Of a DNA stretch of 64,000 bases, positions 22,489 to 34,105 are shown piece by piece. Below the pieces are notes generated by a model. That model worked only from the letters and a program-made list of their open reading frames with translations. It was not told where the DNA came from and ran no database searches. The stretch is from Tomocerus qinae (taxonomy: Eukaryota; Arthropoda; Collembola; Entomobryomorpha; Tomoceridae). Position numbers and translations under genes: made by a program. Every line of letters starts with the position of its first letter. The stretch's first letter is position 1. The stretch lies in assembly GCA_020055645.1 (NCBI GenBank), contig CM034548.1:50460296-50524295 (forward strand). The letters are read 5' to 3'.

Positions 22489-23129
22489 ATATTTATCTCT
22501 TGCGAGGGAACTTGGAATGTGCGGGTTCCATGTGAACGGTCCATTCACTCCACTTTTATATTTTGGAATATAAGAACGGATTAAAACTGTAATAATCATC
22601 TTCTATTATATTACCTGTGACATTTATTGTAAGTAAAAGCGTAAAATCTATAAATTGTTTCTACATAATTATATGTTTATTGTAAGTTTTGTAAAAAGAC
22701 CCCAATAAACCTACGTTTTAGTTTAAGTGAAGCGGTTCGGGTATTTTGCCAAAAAACTCTATCCACAACTCTGGTTCTTTTAGACTTCAACAAGCCAAAT
22801 TATCCCCAATTTTAGCAGTGACATTTTTTATTCCATTTCCACAATTGTGCATTGGAATGAAAATCGTAGCTATGTAACAGACTTGGTGCCTATTGGGTTA
22901 AGGTGCACTTTTATCACTGTTATGGTCAAATATCAAAAATCGGTTTCTTACAATCTAAAATATTTCCATTTTTTGTCATTTTTATTACAGTGGTGGCAAG
23001 TTATGGCTCCAAGTTACAATTTTTATTGTAACTTGTGCCATGAACAACATTTTAACCCATTTCGAGTAAAAAAGAAGGAAAGCCATTTTGAACGAGTATA
23101 TTTTAGGTATGGAGGGATTGAAAATTTAC
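22489..23129. other. No gene seen; receptor intron side
   Basis: AT-rich sequence downstream of the receptor exon at 23130-23282. I looked on the minus strand for the next receptor exon (the segment linking to the glutamate-binding domain) and did not find it. Confidence 0.4.
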
Positions 23130-23282
23130 GCTGTTGATGTAATTGAGGAGGGAAAGGCCGTCGGGCCAAGATTGTTCCCTATCGCAAGACACATTGGCAG
23201 GGCGGATCTCATGACTCGCATCGAACGACTTCAAACCATGGCAAAATGAAAGAACACCGTCGTATATCAAAGCAGCTTCACT
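23130..23282 (-). CDS. Kainate-type glutamate receptor exon (ATD, fifth seen)
   Basis: The 153-bp minus-strand exon has acceptor tgttttgttacag and donor agc|gtaaat, and is phase 0 at both ends. It encodes 51 residues: SEAALIYDGVLSFCHGLKSF, then a Cys-containing stretch, then WPDGLSLLNYINS. In kainate receptors this is the end of the amino-terminal domain, where the AAL-x-YDAV helix is followed by a disulphide Cys and a WxxGxSLxNYIN segment. It joins in phase to the exon at 34692-34838 across an 11.4-kb intron full of repeats. Confidence 0.85.
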
Positions 23283-23488
23283 CTGTAACAAAACATGCCA
23301 CATTAACCAATTCCAAATACCAATCAAGCAAATCTCTCATTACTTTACTTCATAAAACTAAAATTTTTGATCAATTTTCCATATTTTCTAAGGATAGGGT
23401 TCACCGGTGAAATAGAAAAAGGTTTTTAGTCAATAAAAATAGGAGTTCAGAGGTCAGCTTTATTCAAGTGACAAGATAGGCCCTTCAA

Positions 23489-23559
23489 TTACACGAATCG
23501 AAATCGGTGATAGTTATTATCACTTCGCTGTCACAGTTCGCTTTTTGTATTCGACAGAC
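23489..23559. repeat. Dispersed repeat carrying the MITE target site
   Basis: The segment ttatcacttcgctgtcacag...tattcgacagac also occurs, on the opposite strand and uninterrupted, at about 27004-27075. Its last eight bases are the left duplication of the MITE that follows. Confidence 0.7.
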
Positions 23560-24162
23560 GGCTGAATTTAGGCAGCGGTACCTCGTTGCCGGTGTTGTCG
23601 TTGTTGCCGGTGTTGCCGGTATACATTGTTGCCAAATAACTTTCTTACCGGCGACACCGGCGACACCGGCAACAACGGCGACACATTCCACATGCCCATC
23701 TGATTGCCTTTATGACTTATATTATGTAGTATAATATATAATAAATTAATATAGATCTAGCCGTCCATATAATGCGGATATAATAAACCTAACCTAATGA
23801 ATTAAACAAATAAAGAGGGATTTGGGGAAAATTGACATTCTATCAGATTTGAATATAATGAAGATAACATAATAATTTTTTACTCATAATGATAACTGTC
23901 GAATTTGTTTATTTCATTTATGTTTATGTTATTATGATTCATGTTTGTTATATCCGGAATATATGGACCGCTTGTTCAATTATATATTAAACTATAAATG
24001 ATAAAGGCAATCAGATGGGCATGTGGAATGTGTCGCCGTTGTTGCCGGTGTCACCGGTGTCGCCGGTGTCGCAGTTAGAAAGTTATTTGGCAACAATGTG
24101 TACCGGCAACACCGGCAACAACGGCAACACCGGCAAAGAGGTACCGCTGCCTAAATTCAGCC
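23560..24162. mobile_element. Long-TIR MITE (GGCTGAATTTAG family), copy A
   Basis: 603 bp, starting GGCTGAATTTAGGCAGCGGT and ending with the exact complement. Perfect 8-bp target duplication CGACAGAC at 23552-23559 and 24163-24170. Both arms carry GCCGGTGTT/AACACCGGC trinucleotide-like runs, and nearly the whole element is palindromic. No coding capacity. The 8-bp duplication points to a hAT- or P-like transposase in trans; the ends do not match a family I know. Confidence 0.9.
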
Positions 24163-24184
24163 CGACAGACAATGAATCATATGT

Positions 24185-24655
24185 TACAATACAAAAGGCT
24201 CAACTTTAGCTCAAACTTCGAGGTCTAACTACTCTATTCAACCACGAGTCTATTGGGGAACAACTCATAACCGAAACCCGACAATATTTCCCGAATTGAC
24301 TACAAATACGAATGCAATTGACTACAAATACGAATGCAATTGACTACAAATACGAATGCGATTGACTACAAATACGAATGCGATTGACTACAAATACGAA
24401 TGCGATTGACTACAAATACACATCTTTAGTTGCATTCGTATAATATGTAGTCAATCTCATCTCAATCACATTTGTCATTAACATTTTGCTCACTATGTAA
24501 ATTGACATAAGTCGTTCGGGAGATATTGTCGGGTTTCGGTTGTCGGTTATGAATTGTTCCCCAATATACTCGTGATGGAATAGTGTAGTTAGACCTCCCA
24601 CGTTCATTTTCTCGACTCGAAGTTTGAGCTGAAGTTGAGCCTTTTGTATTGCAAC
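24185..24655. mobile_element. Foldback element with 22-bp minisatellite core
   Basis: Arms of about 115-140 bp (AATACAAAAGGCTCAACTT...AAACCCGACAATAT) are inverted copies of each other. The centre holds five to six copies of a 22-bp unit, TTGACTACAAATACGAATGC plus two bases, at about 24295-24420. Non-coding. Confidence 0.7.
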
Positions 24656-25550
24656 TGTTTGGACCACTGATATCCTCCTACCCGGATGAAAACGCGATCC
24701 AGAAAATGTGTCTGATGTGGATGTACTGAGTGTGTCACAATGGATGACTGACCGAATAATATTGACAGATTGGTCAGGACAAAATAAACGAGATCGATAC
24801 TCTACGGCAAAGCCTCTGCCTTCTGCTTTAGGCCTTGTCCAACATACTGTACAGTTTAGCTATCAGCTTGTGTGGCGAACATTGAGTGAAAGCGGCACCC
24901 GCGAGCCAAGAAAATACAAACACACCAATCATGATGATGAGCGAAGTGCAAGTTGTAGTGTTCTACTGTGTTCTACTGTTTAGTTCGCAATCCCAACGTC
25001 GGTCAAGGGGCGCTGTAGCCAGACAAGTGGCAATTATCCACTCGCCTGGCTCGCTTCGTGCTTCTAGTCTATATACTAGGTAGTATAATAAAATTCTGTG
25101 CTCTACGGCTTTACACGATTTTCACTCATTTATTTACAACTAGAGAAAGAATAGTTAATTAGTTACAACTTGCAAATTAGACTGATAGAAACTGAAATTA
25201 TCTAATTGCACAAAATACTTCCTATCTCTAATACTAGAATCAATTGAATTGCACAGAAAAACTGTTGAGCGTCCTTCCTCTAGCAAGTCCTGCAGCACAA
25301 TTGGACAAGAATAAACTTGTATTCTTGTATCTTACGCTAAAGGAAAGAGACTACCAACAGAGGGCACATAATACTACTTAATAATAAAATAAAGCTTCCC
25401 CAAATCCTACAGCACCCATACGATCAGTGCGGTATTTGGAGGCATTTGACGGCATACCGTGACATGATTTCTGGTGACGTAACGGTGACGTCAATAATAC
25501 TTTCCAATGCTTTTACAGTCTAGAAATAGGCATTGCTGAAAATTGGTATA
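24656..25550. other. No gene seen
   Basis: A 91-codon open frame at 24708-24983 has no recognisable domain and no splice support; I do not call it. Otherwise featureless intron sequence. Confidence 0.4.
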
Positions 25551-25845
25551 AACAAGTACGTCGCGTCATACTGCAATGTAACGAAGTGCAAGTACTGAAA
25601 AGCAGTACTTATTTATCGGTACATACAAGCACATTTCGACATACTATAGTGTAACGCAGTTCAAGCATTGGTAGGTACTCTAGGTAGGACTTAAAAATTG
25701 CGGTACATTTAAGCATATAGCGGTATACCTCAATGTAACACAATGCAAGTATTGTAATGCAGTACTTAGTAATCGGCACATGTAAGTATATGACGGTATG
25801 CCCCAATGTAACCCAATGCCAGCATTTAAAAGTACATATCACCAT
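25551..25845. repeat. Degenerate tandem repeat, unit about 73 bp
   Basis: Four diverged units begin near 25553, 25625, 25709 and 25782, each with a pattern AAG-x-A-T-x-CGGTATAC-x-CAATGTAACxxAGTGCAAG. Units are about 60-80 per cent alike by eye. Confidence 0.6.
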
Positions 25846-26235
25846 CGGCTGTAAAATTATGCGCAACTAGTCAAATGTTATTCCATTCAATCCAGTGAAC
25901 TACTTACTCCTGGCCGCACAAAATCTTCTATAACCATTTTCATTTAGAGCACAAATGAAACCGATCAAAGTGACAGAATCTAAACATTTCAACAGCCTAC
26001 ATTTCATATCTATTTATAGGGGTAAGTGCATTTAAAACAAAAATAATCATCATAATAATATGTCCAAATTATCGTTTATGTGCATTAAAGATACTTGTTT
26101 TCTATTGATTTTTTCTAAATTTTGTTATTGTATAGAATGTCGTTTACCAATATTTACGTCATTATTATGTTTTAAGACTGTCTTCAAAGATTAAGGACTA
26201 CTCAAACAAGACACCGAGTTTGCTATACGGCGGAG

Positions 26236-26279
26236 GTTCACGGACACACGACAAGCATGCTTGTCGTGTGTCCGTGAAC
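26236..26279. repeat. Perfect 44-bp palindrome
   Basis: GTTCACGGACACACGACAAG on the left is followed with no spacer except the self-complementary centre CATG by its exact complement. Stem of 22 bp with no mismatch. Confidence 0.9.
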
Positions 26280-26699
26280 TGTGAAATGTTCTTTTGTCTT
26301 CTGGTATGTAATCGCTAAAGATTTTTAAAATTATTAACTTTCTAGATTTACTGGTTTGTTACTCTGTTAGTATTATCTTTAATGTGATACACTTTCTATT
26401 ATTCTAGTGACATGTAACGCAAAAGTTTGGAAGCTACGGATACATTTCTTCATGATTGGAAAGACTAGATAGATGACAAGCATGGATTCCGCGTATAGTA
26501 AAATATTATCGTAAATGATATTTTTAATAAAATCATTTTTGTATTGTAGTAATAGTATCATTAATCATTTTCTTACTATACATTTTGATTCGATCATTTG
26601 GGAATGCAGAATGTAATGTGTTTGTTATTGAATGGTAAAATAAATATAAAATCTATAAATTATCATTTGAAAGAGCATTTTGGTGTCATCCGTCTAAGG

Positions 26700-26830
26700 C
26701 ATGAAAAGAAGCATTTATCGATATACGTCAATGGTATTAGAGAAAGCATTTAACGGTATACGTTGATGGCATTAGAGGAAGCATTTAACGGTATACGTCG
26801 ATGGCATTAAAGAAAGTATTTAGCGGCATA
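26700..26830. repeat. Tandem repeat, unit about 38 bp
   Basis: About three and a half copies of a unit AAGCATTTAACGGTATACGT plus CGATGGCATTAGAGG. The words resemble those in the array at 25551-25845, so the two arrays may be related. Confidence 0.6.
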
Positions 26831-27003
26831 TGCACAAATACTCCACTTTGGGCATATGCACGCATACGTTCACCAGGTCATCCTGGCATGCCGCCACATG
26901 CCGAACAGTCCCATTTCCGGTATTTGCACGTATGCCGCTGCCAATAAGCACTTGAAAGTATTCGGTAGTACCGCAATATACTTTTCTGATCATATGGGGC
27001 AAC

Positions 27004-27075
27004 ATTAGATTCATTGTCTGTCGAATACAATGAGCGAACTGTGACAGCGAAGTGATAATAGTAAAAACAATCACC
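27004..27075. repeat. Paralogous empty site of MITE copy A
   Basis: On the minus strand this reads ...CTGTCACAGTTCGCTCATTG, then TATTCGACAGACAATGAATC, continuous across the point where the copy at 23489-24185 has the 603-bp element between two CGACAGAC. A single CGACAGAC (complement at 27016-27023) is present. Confidence 0.85.
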
Positions 27076-28492
27076 GCTCTTCACCAACAGTCGCAATACA
27101 AATAAACATTAATAACTAGTAATTAATAATAACAAAACACAATTACATCAGTAAAAAATAAACATATTATCCCGCTTCGATTCCAATATCGTTTTAAATT
27201 GATCAGCCAGCATAACTAAAGACATGTCTTTGTATACCCATTTTCGCGGTAACTTATTCATTACTTAATTAAATGTTGATTTAATTTTGACTAACTATAA
27301 AAATCATTCAAAGTTCTCATTTGTTATTATAATTATGATTTAATATTGACTAAATAAAATCATTCTAAGTATTGACCTTTGTACTGTTTCTATTGACTTT
27401 CGTACTTTTTTTATTGACGCAGTTACTTCTTTTTATGGACCGTTGGACTATTTACTAAAAGCCTTTTTTATTGACTAAAAACCTTTTTCTATTTACCCAT
27501 AAACCTTTACCCATTTTCTAATTTCCCCGATATGTGGCTGTCAAGGTAGTTGTAAAAATTAGAAATTGCAAAATAATGAACAAATTTATTTTTTCCTTAA
27601 TTTTCCCATATTTCCCACATGCTCCCACTCCCCACTCTAATTTGATACCGACATTCCTAGTTTACCGCGGACAACTCATTCCGAACCCTGTTGCAGTATT
27701 TAGCAAACTGCTGGTTGGAAAGAGTATACCTTTTTACGGGTACGGCAAGGCCGCCTTTGAAGAGTATGGAGTACTAGTGAACCCAGCTAAGGGGCAAATC
27801 TAGCACTCAAGAGAAATTTAGAAGGCCACCCATCACAGTAATAATAACAATTTCGAAAACATCCCCTTAGATTATTATGTTACCTTTGTAAATACAAAGT
27901 ATATTTAAATTAATATACTTTTATTATCCACAGTGGCTGGTGAAATTAGCTTCAGCCCCTCCTGATAAAAAGAAATTTCCTACACCGGAATAATAATTGT
28001 AAATCGTAGCATCAAATTCAGGGAACAATGAAAGACTCCATTTTTGAAAAAAATCCCACAAAGTCACCAAAAAGCTCCCTTTTTAAATCAGAAAAATAAG
28101 ATTCTCCCTGGGATTTTGGAAATACGTACAAATTCTATGAGTACAACTTACGAATAAATATTTTTAAAGAATAAATGGTTAGTTACCCAGTACTGTTATT
28201 TAACTCTACAAAAAGGTGTGCCAACTGCCAAAGGAATCAAGAGGGTAGTAAAAAAGTAAACCCCGTTCTAAAAGTTTCGAATAAGTTTGTCGATATAACA
28301 GAACCAATTTGGATTAGTTGAAATGCTATTTAATAAGGCAAGTTACGATCATTACGAAATGTCCACTTTAGCTAATCATTTCCATTCAATCGCGAATCAC
28401 CACCATTCAACCTTCTTGTGTAAATTTCTATTATTGTTTTGGTGTTACAACGTTACAATAATATGAAACAACTCTTTTCGGTTGTTTAGAGG
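27076..28492. other. No gene seen
   Basis: AT-rich intron sequence. An 89-codon frame at 27534-27803 has no recognisable domain. Confidence 0.4.
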
Positions 28493-28590
28493 AATTAATG
28501 TTTTCACTAATGTACACCAACACATACCTCCGTGTACTAAATTTAGCACATGAAGGTATGCGTTGGGATACATTATTGAAAACATTAATT
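28493..28590. repeat. Hairpin repeat, copy 1
   Basis: 98 bp folding into one long stem: AATTAATGTTTTCAxTAATG pairs with CATTATTGAAAACATTAATT, and the stem continues through TACACCAACACATACCTCCG to a short AT-rich loop. The same hairpin, inverted, lies at 41373-41454. It could be a tiny MITE or a precursor-like hairpin. Confidence 0.7.
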
Positions 28591-29660
28591 GGGCTTGCGC
28601 ATTTTGCGTTTAAGGAACATGCATATATTACGTGTGCAGTTGATGGGAGGAGGAGGTAATCAAAAGTGTTGCAGTCAGGTTTCCTAAGCTCTCCTACCAG
28701 ACAAATATAGATAGATTCGTAATTTTTTTCAACTCTAGGATTATATTATAGATAGTATACGTTACTTATTGCGTGGCGGAATAAAAGTGACGTACTACAC
28801 TAAAATTCGTCGTGCGGTAGTAGTTGAATTTTTTTCTACTAGATACCACTGGTGCTGCAGGAGATCTCGTCTTAGTGGAAGCTATAGCTACGACATTCCT
28901 TGTTAGGACATGGAAAATAGCATAAAATAGAACATAAAATCATTTTTTGCTCTATTTCCTTCTACTGTCCATTTTATTTCGATGTCATTGGGAAATAGAT
29001 AATGGTATTCCATAGAGTATTTACTGTTTTGAATGTTTCTTTACTATTTTACCATATTTCCCATTTTCCACTCTCTGTCGATGCTACCCATTTTTCCCAT
29101 TTCCCACGGACATAACCTTGCATTAAAACCCTCCAATTTAACGACACAAGTAGTAATTGAATTTTTTAATGGCCAAGCTAAATTTCTACATCGTAAAATG
29201 TTTCTAATTACGCAATTAAAGATAGGCACATGAGTTCACATGTAATCTATGAAGTGAGTGAGAAACAGCAAGTTTTGCTGACTACAAGTTCTTAATGGTC
29301 TAACAGTGTACGTGATGGTGAAAAGCAGATTTTTCATGGTCTACATTAGCAAGGGCTGTTAAGGAAAGGGAAACAAAATATACAAACCCAGAGACCGGAA
29401 ATAAATAATCTTATTACATAGGGGTCGGATATTTATTTATTCTGTTTCTATCTAAACAATTAACGAAAGATATAGTTTTGTCAGTTATTCGTAACTCGGT
29501 GGCTATTTTTACATTTTCCATTTACTCTCTACATAATATATTCCACTAATTCTCGTAACAATAACACTGAACCAAAATTTGCATTATTATTATATATCCA
29601 ACTAAATATTATATATGGCAAGCTTATTCATATGCATATACAAGTTTGCATCTCGGAAAA
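28591..29660. other. No gene seen
   Basis: Intron sequence. Small open frames on both strands at 29033-29233 overlap each other and show no domain. Confidence 0.4.
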
Positions 29661-29664
29661 ATAG

Positions 29665-29740
29665 TGGATAATAATAGTAATAATAATAATAGTAATAATA
29701 ATATGGATAATAATAGTAATAATAATAATAATAGTGGATA
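29665..29740. repeat. AAT/AGT microsatellite
   Basis: A run of aataatagt and aat trinucleotides. A 63-codon minus-strand frame across it is only poly-Leu and is not a gene. Confidence 0.8.
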
Positions 29741-29994
29741 TCTTTTATGTATGGCATGAGCATTTTTTTTGACATACACCGAATATATATATAGTATTAT
29801 TATATAATATATCATATAAAAATATCACCCCCAAATTAAGTGTTGTGTACTATTTTCAAGATGTAAACTACTGTGTGCATTTGAATAAACTGTTGGCAAC
29901 AGGCGTATACGCTAGATCAAAATGGCATTTTATTTTGTTTCTTCTGGTCGTCCGGTTGTCCTGCGATGTTAATATGCACGCATATATTTGAAAC

Positions 29995-30572
29995 GATATG
30001 ACTTATTAGGATCGAAGTCTATGTAGTATCCTTATAAATTTGTCGCTGTCACTCTGCCGATCGTTTGATCGTCCGATCGTCCACTATTGGTTATAGTACG
30101 TATATCTATACAATGTGATAACTTATTCTAAATCTGTATTTGCATAGGGTAGCATACATATTCAGGAGTAACCAGTTATCATTAGAATTCAAATTCGACG
30201 CATCCGCTGGTCTGTGGAAATTATATAAATACAGCAGATGAGGCAGGCAGTAGTAGTACAGTAGGTGACGCAGGCAGCGTAGCGGTCAAAATAAACTGAT
30301 ATTATTAATAAAAAATATATTTGTCAATTATCAAATTATCATCGAACCGCCATTCGAAATAAGCTAGATTCCTTTGTGTGAATTTATTCACATTGCTGTT
30401 ATGGCTAGGGTTTATTGACGGGCTAGTATGAAAAAAAGAGATTTGGAATAAGTTATGTCGTTGCAAAGATATACGGGACAATAAAAATCAATAGACGACA
30501 AGACGATCGTGAAGGTGACAGCGACAAATTTATAAGGATACTACGTAAACTTCGATCCTAATAAGTATGCGA
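29995..30572. mobile_element. Inverted-repeat element
   Basis: Arms of about 55 bp (ACTTATTAGGATCGAAGT... TATAAATTTGTCGCTGTCAC) at 29998-30054 and 30505-30565 are inverted and differ at only a few positions. About 580 bp overall and non-coding. No clear target duplication. Confidence 0.6.
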
Positions 30573-30821
30573 TATACGGTAGTTAATATTTAGTTGGGTA
30601 TCTATAGTACTTAATATATGTAGTCGATATTTAACTATACCGATGCAGAGTGGCAAAACGCACTGTTATAATAAACTAATAAATGTGTTTTAAAAAGAAT
30701 GGATTAAGAAGGATGCTTTTATAAATTAATTTAAAATTCGTAATGCAAATCTTGCGGGCCTCCTCGAGTACATTTTCATGCCATTTGTTATCTCTACTCA
30801 TAATAAATATCCTAATTCTGG

Positions 30822-30987
30822 TAATAAATAAATAATCCTAACTAAATTGATAATTAAATAATATCCTAACTAAATTGATAATTAAATAATATCCTAACTA
30901 AATTGATAATTAAATAATATCCAAACTAAATTGATAATTAAATATTATCCTAACTAAATTGATAATTAAATAAATATATCCTAAAAA
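30822..30987. repeat. 25-bp satellite, left block
   Basis: About six copies of the ATCCTAACTAAATTGATAAT TAAAT unit, most as a 28-bp variant with three extra bases. The block is separated from the main array by the Helentron-like insertion at 30988-32108. Confidence 0.9.
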
Positions 30988-32108
30988 CCTACAGCAAGCC
31001 GTAACAGAAGCTCGCCTGAGTAAAGGTTACCATGTACACATTTTGGTAGACGAATAGTAATCACCCGTTGTAACACAAAACCGAACGTACAGATTTGGAT
31101 CAAACTTTCAGAATCGAGTGTTTATATATGTAGCTACGACATATTAAATATTCAGTCAGACATTGATATTATAAGGATATATCAAAACTGACGTCATCTT
31201 TAACTAATACAATTATAACGCAACCAAAGCGAAGTTGTATTATTTGAAAAATCAACCGAAAATAAAAATTGATTAATGTTGACTATGAAAATCAACATAA
31301 ATTCAAACTAAATATGGTAGAAGCGGAGTGAAAGATTTTATAGGAAATACAATTGAACTTTTTAATGCCCATTTTTCACTTTGACTATCAAAATGAAGAC
31401 AAAGTGAGCGCACGGCATCTCAGCAACCAATGGACCGATTTGCCCCAAAATCAATAGGGATTCAAAATTGAATAATTTTGACAATGAAAATCAACATAAA
31501 ATCAAAATTGATGAATGTTGACTATAAAAATCAACATAAAATTCAAAATTGAATAATTTTGACTATGAAAATCAACATAAAATCAAAATTGAACAATGTT
31601 GACTATGAAAATCTAAAGAGAATCAAAATCGGTCAATATTAATAATGAAAATCAATAGAAATTGGAATAATGCAAGTTTGACTATAAAATTGAATATAAA
31701 TGCGAAATAGATTTATTTCCGTCCTCTTATAGTTACTTTCCGGTTTTATTTGCTTTACTATAAAATCTTAAATTTGGTAGAAGCGGAGTGAAATATTTCA
31801 TACTATCAAGTTAACAATTTATAGGAATCGCAATTGAACTTTTTAATGCCCATTTTTCACTTTGACTATCAAAATGAAGACAAAGTGAGCGCGCGGTATC
31901 TCGGCAACCAATAGACCGATTAGCCCCAAAATCAATAGGGATCGTCAGTGGTCCCTAGGCATTGTTTCTGCCTAGTTTGGTCAATATCCGTCTTTGCGTT
32001 CGAAAGTTATAGTGGGTACGGACGGACGGACGGACGGACGGACGGACGGACGGACGTACGGACGGACAGACTGTGCGATTCTATAAGCTGCCTTATTCAG
32101 GCGAGCTA
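30988..32108 (-). mobile_element. Helentron-like non-autonomous element (HINE-like), copy 1
   Basis: Minus orientation. The 5' end (right) is TAGCTCGCCTGAATAAGGCA and the 3' side (left) carries the subterminal complement CTTTACTCAGGCGAGCT, followed outward by a small hairpin (CTGTTACGGCTTGCTGTAGG) and an A/T run. The interior has several diverged 40-bp-type words (aaaatcaacataaaatcaaaattg) and a GGAC tetranucleotide run (about 32020-32055). It sits inside the 25-bp satellite between A-rich flanks. Subterminal inverted repeats, a minisatellite core, a 3' hairpin and T/T flanks are the hallmarks of Helentron-derived elements; that assignment is an inference. No coding capacity. Confidence 0.7.
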
Positions 32109-34105
32109 AAAATTGATAATTAAATAAATATATCCTAAATAAATTGATAATTAAACGAATATCCTAACTAAATTGATAATTAAACGAATATCTTAACTAA
32201 ATTGGTAATTAAATAAATATCCTAACTAAATTGATAATTAAATATCCTAACTAAATTGATAATTAAATATCCTAACTAAATTGATAATTAAATATCCTAA
32301 CTAAATTGATAATTAAATATCCTAACTAAATTGATAATTAAATATCCTAACTAAATTGATAATTAAATATCCTAACTAAATTGATAATTAAATATCCTAA
32401 CTAAATTGATAATTAAATATCCTAACTAAATTGATAATTAAATATCCTAACTAAATTGATAATTAAATATCCTAACTAAATTGATAATTAAATATCCTAA
32501 CTAAATTGATAATTAAATATCCTAACTAAATTGATAATTAAATATCCTAACTAAATTGATAATTAAATATCCTAACTAAATTGATAATTAAATATCCTAA
32601 CTAAATTGATAATTAAATATCCTAACTAAATTGATAATTAAATATCCTAACTAAATTGATAATTAAATATCCTAACTAAATTGATAATTAAATATCCTAA
32701 CTAAATTGATAATTAAATATCCTAACTAAATTGATAATTAAATATCCTAACTAAATTGATAATTAAATATCCTAACTAAATTGATAATTAAATATCCTAA
32801 CTAAATTGATAATTAAATATTATCCTAACTAAATTGATAATTAAATATCCTAACTAAATTGATAATTAAATATCCTAACTAAATTGATAATTAAATATCC
32901 TAACTAAATTGATAATTAAATATCCTAACTAAATTGATAATTAAATATCCTAACTAAATTGATAATTAAATATCCTAACTAAATTGATAATTAAATATCC
33001 TAACTAAATTGATAATTAAATATCCTAACTAAATTGATAATTAAATATCCTAACTAAATTGATAATTAAATATCCTAACTAAATTGATAATTAAATATCC
33101 TAACTAAATTGATAATTAAATATCCTAACTAAATTGATAATTAAATATCCTAACTAAATTGATAATTAAATATCCTAACTAAATTGATAATTAAATATCC
33201 TAACTAAATTGATAATTAAATATCCTAACTAAATTGATAATTAAATATCCTAACTAAATTGATAATTAAATATCCTAACTAAATTGATAATTAAATATCC
33301 TAACTAAATTGATAATTAAATATCCTAACTAAATTGATAATTAAATATCCTAACTAAATTGATAATTAAATATCCTAACTAAATTGATAATTAAATATCC
33401 TAACTAAATTGATAATTAAATATCCTAACTAAATTGATAATTAAATATCCTAACTAAATTGATAATTAAATATCCTAACTAAATTGATAATTAAATATCC
33501 TAACTAAATTGATAATTAAATATTATCCTAACTGAATTGATAATTAAATATCCTAACTAAATTGATAATTAAATATCCTAACTAAATTGATAATTAAATA
33601 TCCTAACTAAATTGATAATTAAATACCCTAACTAAATTGATAATTAAATATCCTAACTAAATTGATAATTAAATATCCTAACTAAATTGATAATTAAATA
33701 TCCTAACTAAATTGATAATTAAATATCCTAATTAAATTGATAATTAAATATCCTAACTAAATTGATAATTAAATATCCTAATTAAATTGATAATTAAATA
33801 TCCTAACTAAATTGATAATTAAATATTATCCTAACTAAATTGATAATTAAATATCCTAACTAAATTGATAATTAAATATCCTAACTAAATTGATAATTAA
33901 ATATCCTAACTAAATTGATAATTAAATATCCTAACTAAATTGATAATTAAATATCCTAACTAAATTGATAATTAAATATCCTAACTAAATTGATAATTAA
34001 ATATCCTAACTAAATTGATAATTAAATATCCTAACTAAATTGATAATTAAATATCCTAACTAAATTGATAATTAAATATCCTAACTAAATTGATAATTAA
34101 ATAAA
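32109..34105. repeat. 25-bp satellite, main array
   Basis: About 80 head-to-tail copies of a 25-bp unit (ATCCTAACTAAATTGATAAT plus TAAAT), nearly identical over most of the array. Three-base-longer variants (ATTATCC) occur at about 32819, 33523 and 33826. The array lies in the intron between the receptor exons at 34692 and 23282. Non-coding. Confidence 0.97.

Noticed and set aside
32109..34105. CRISPR-like array
   Set aside because: Units are directly tandem with no unique spacers, and the locus is eukaryotic.
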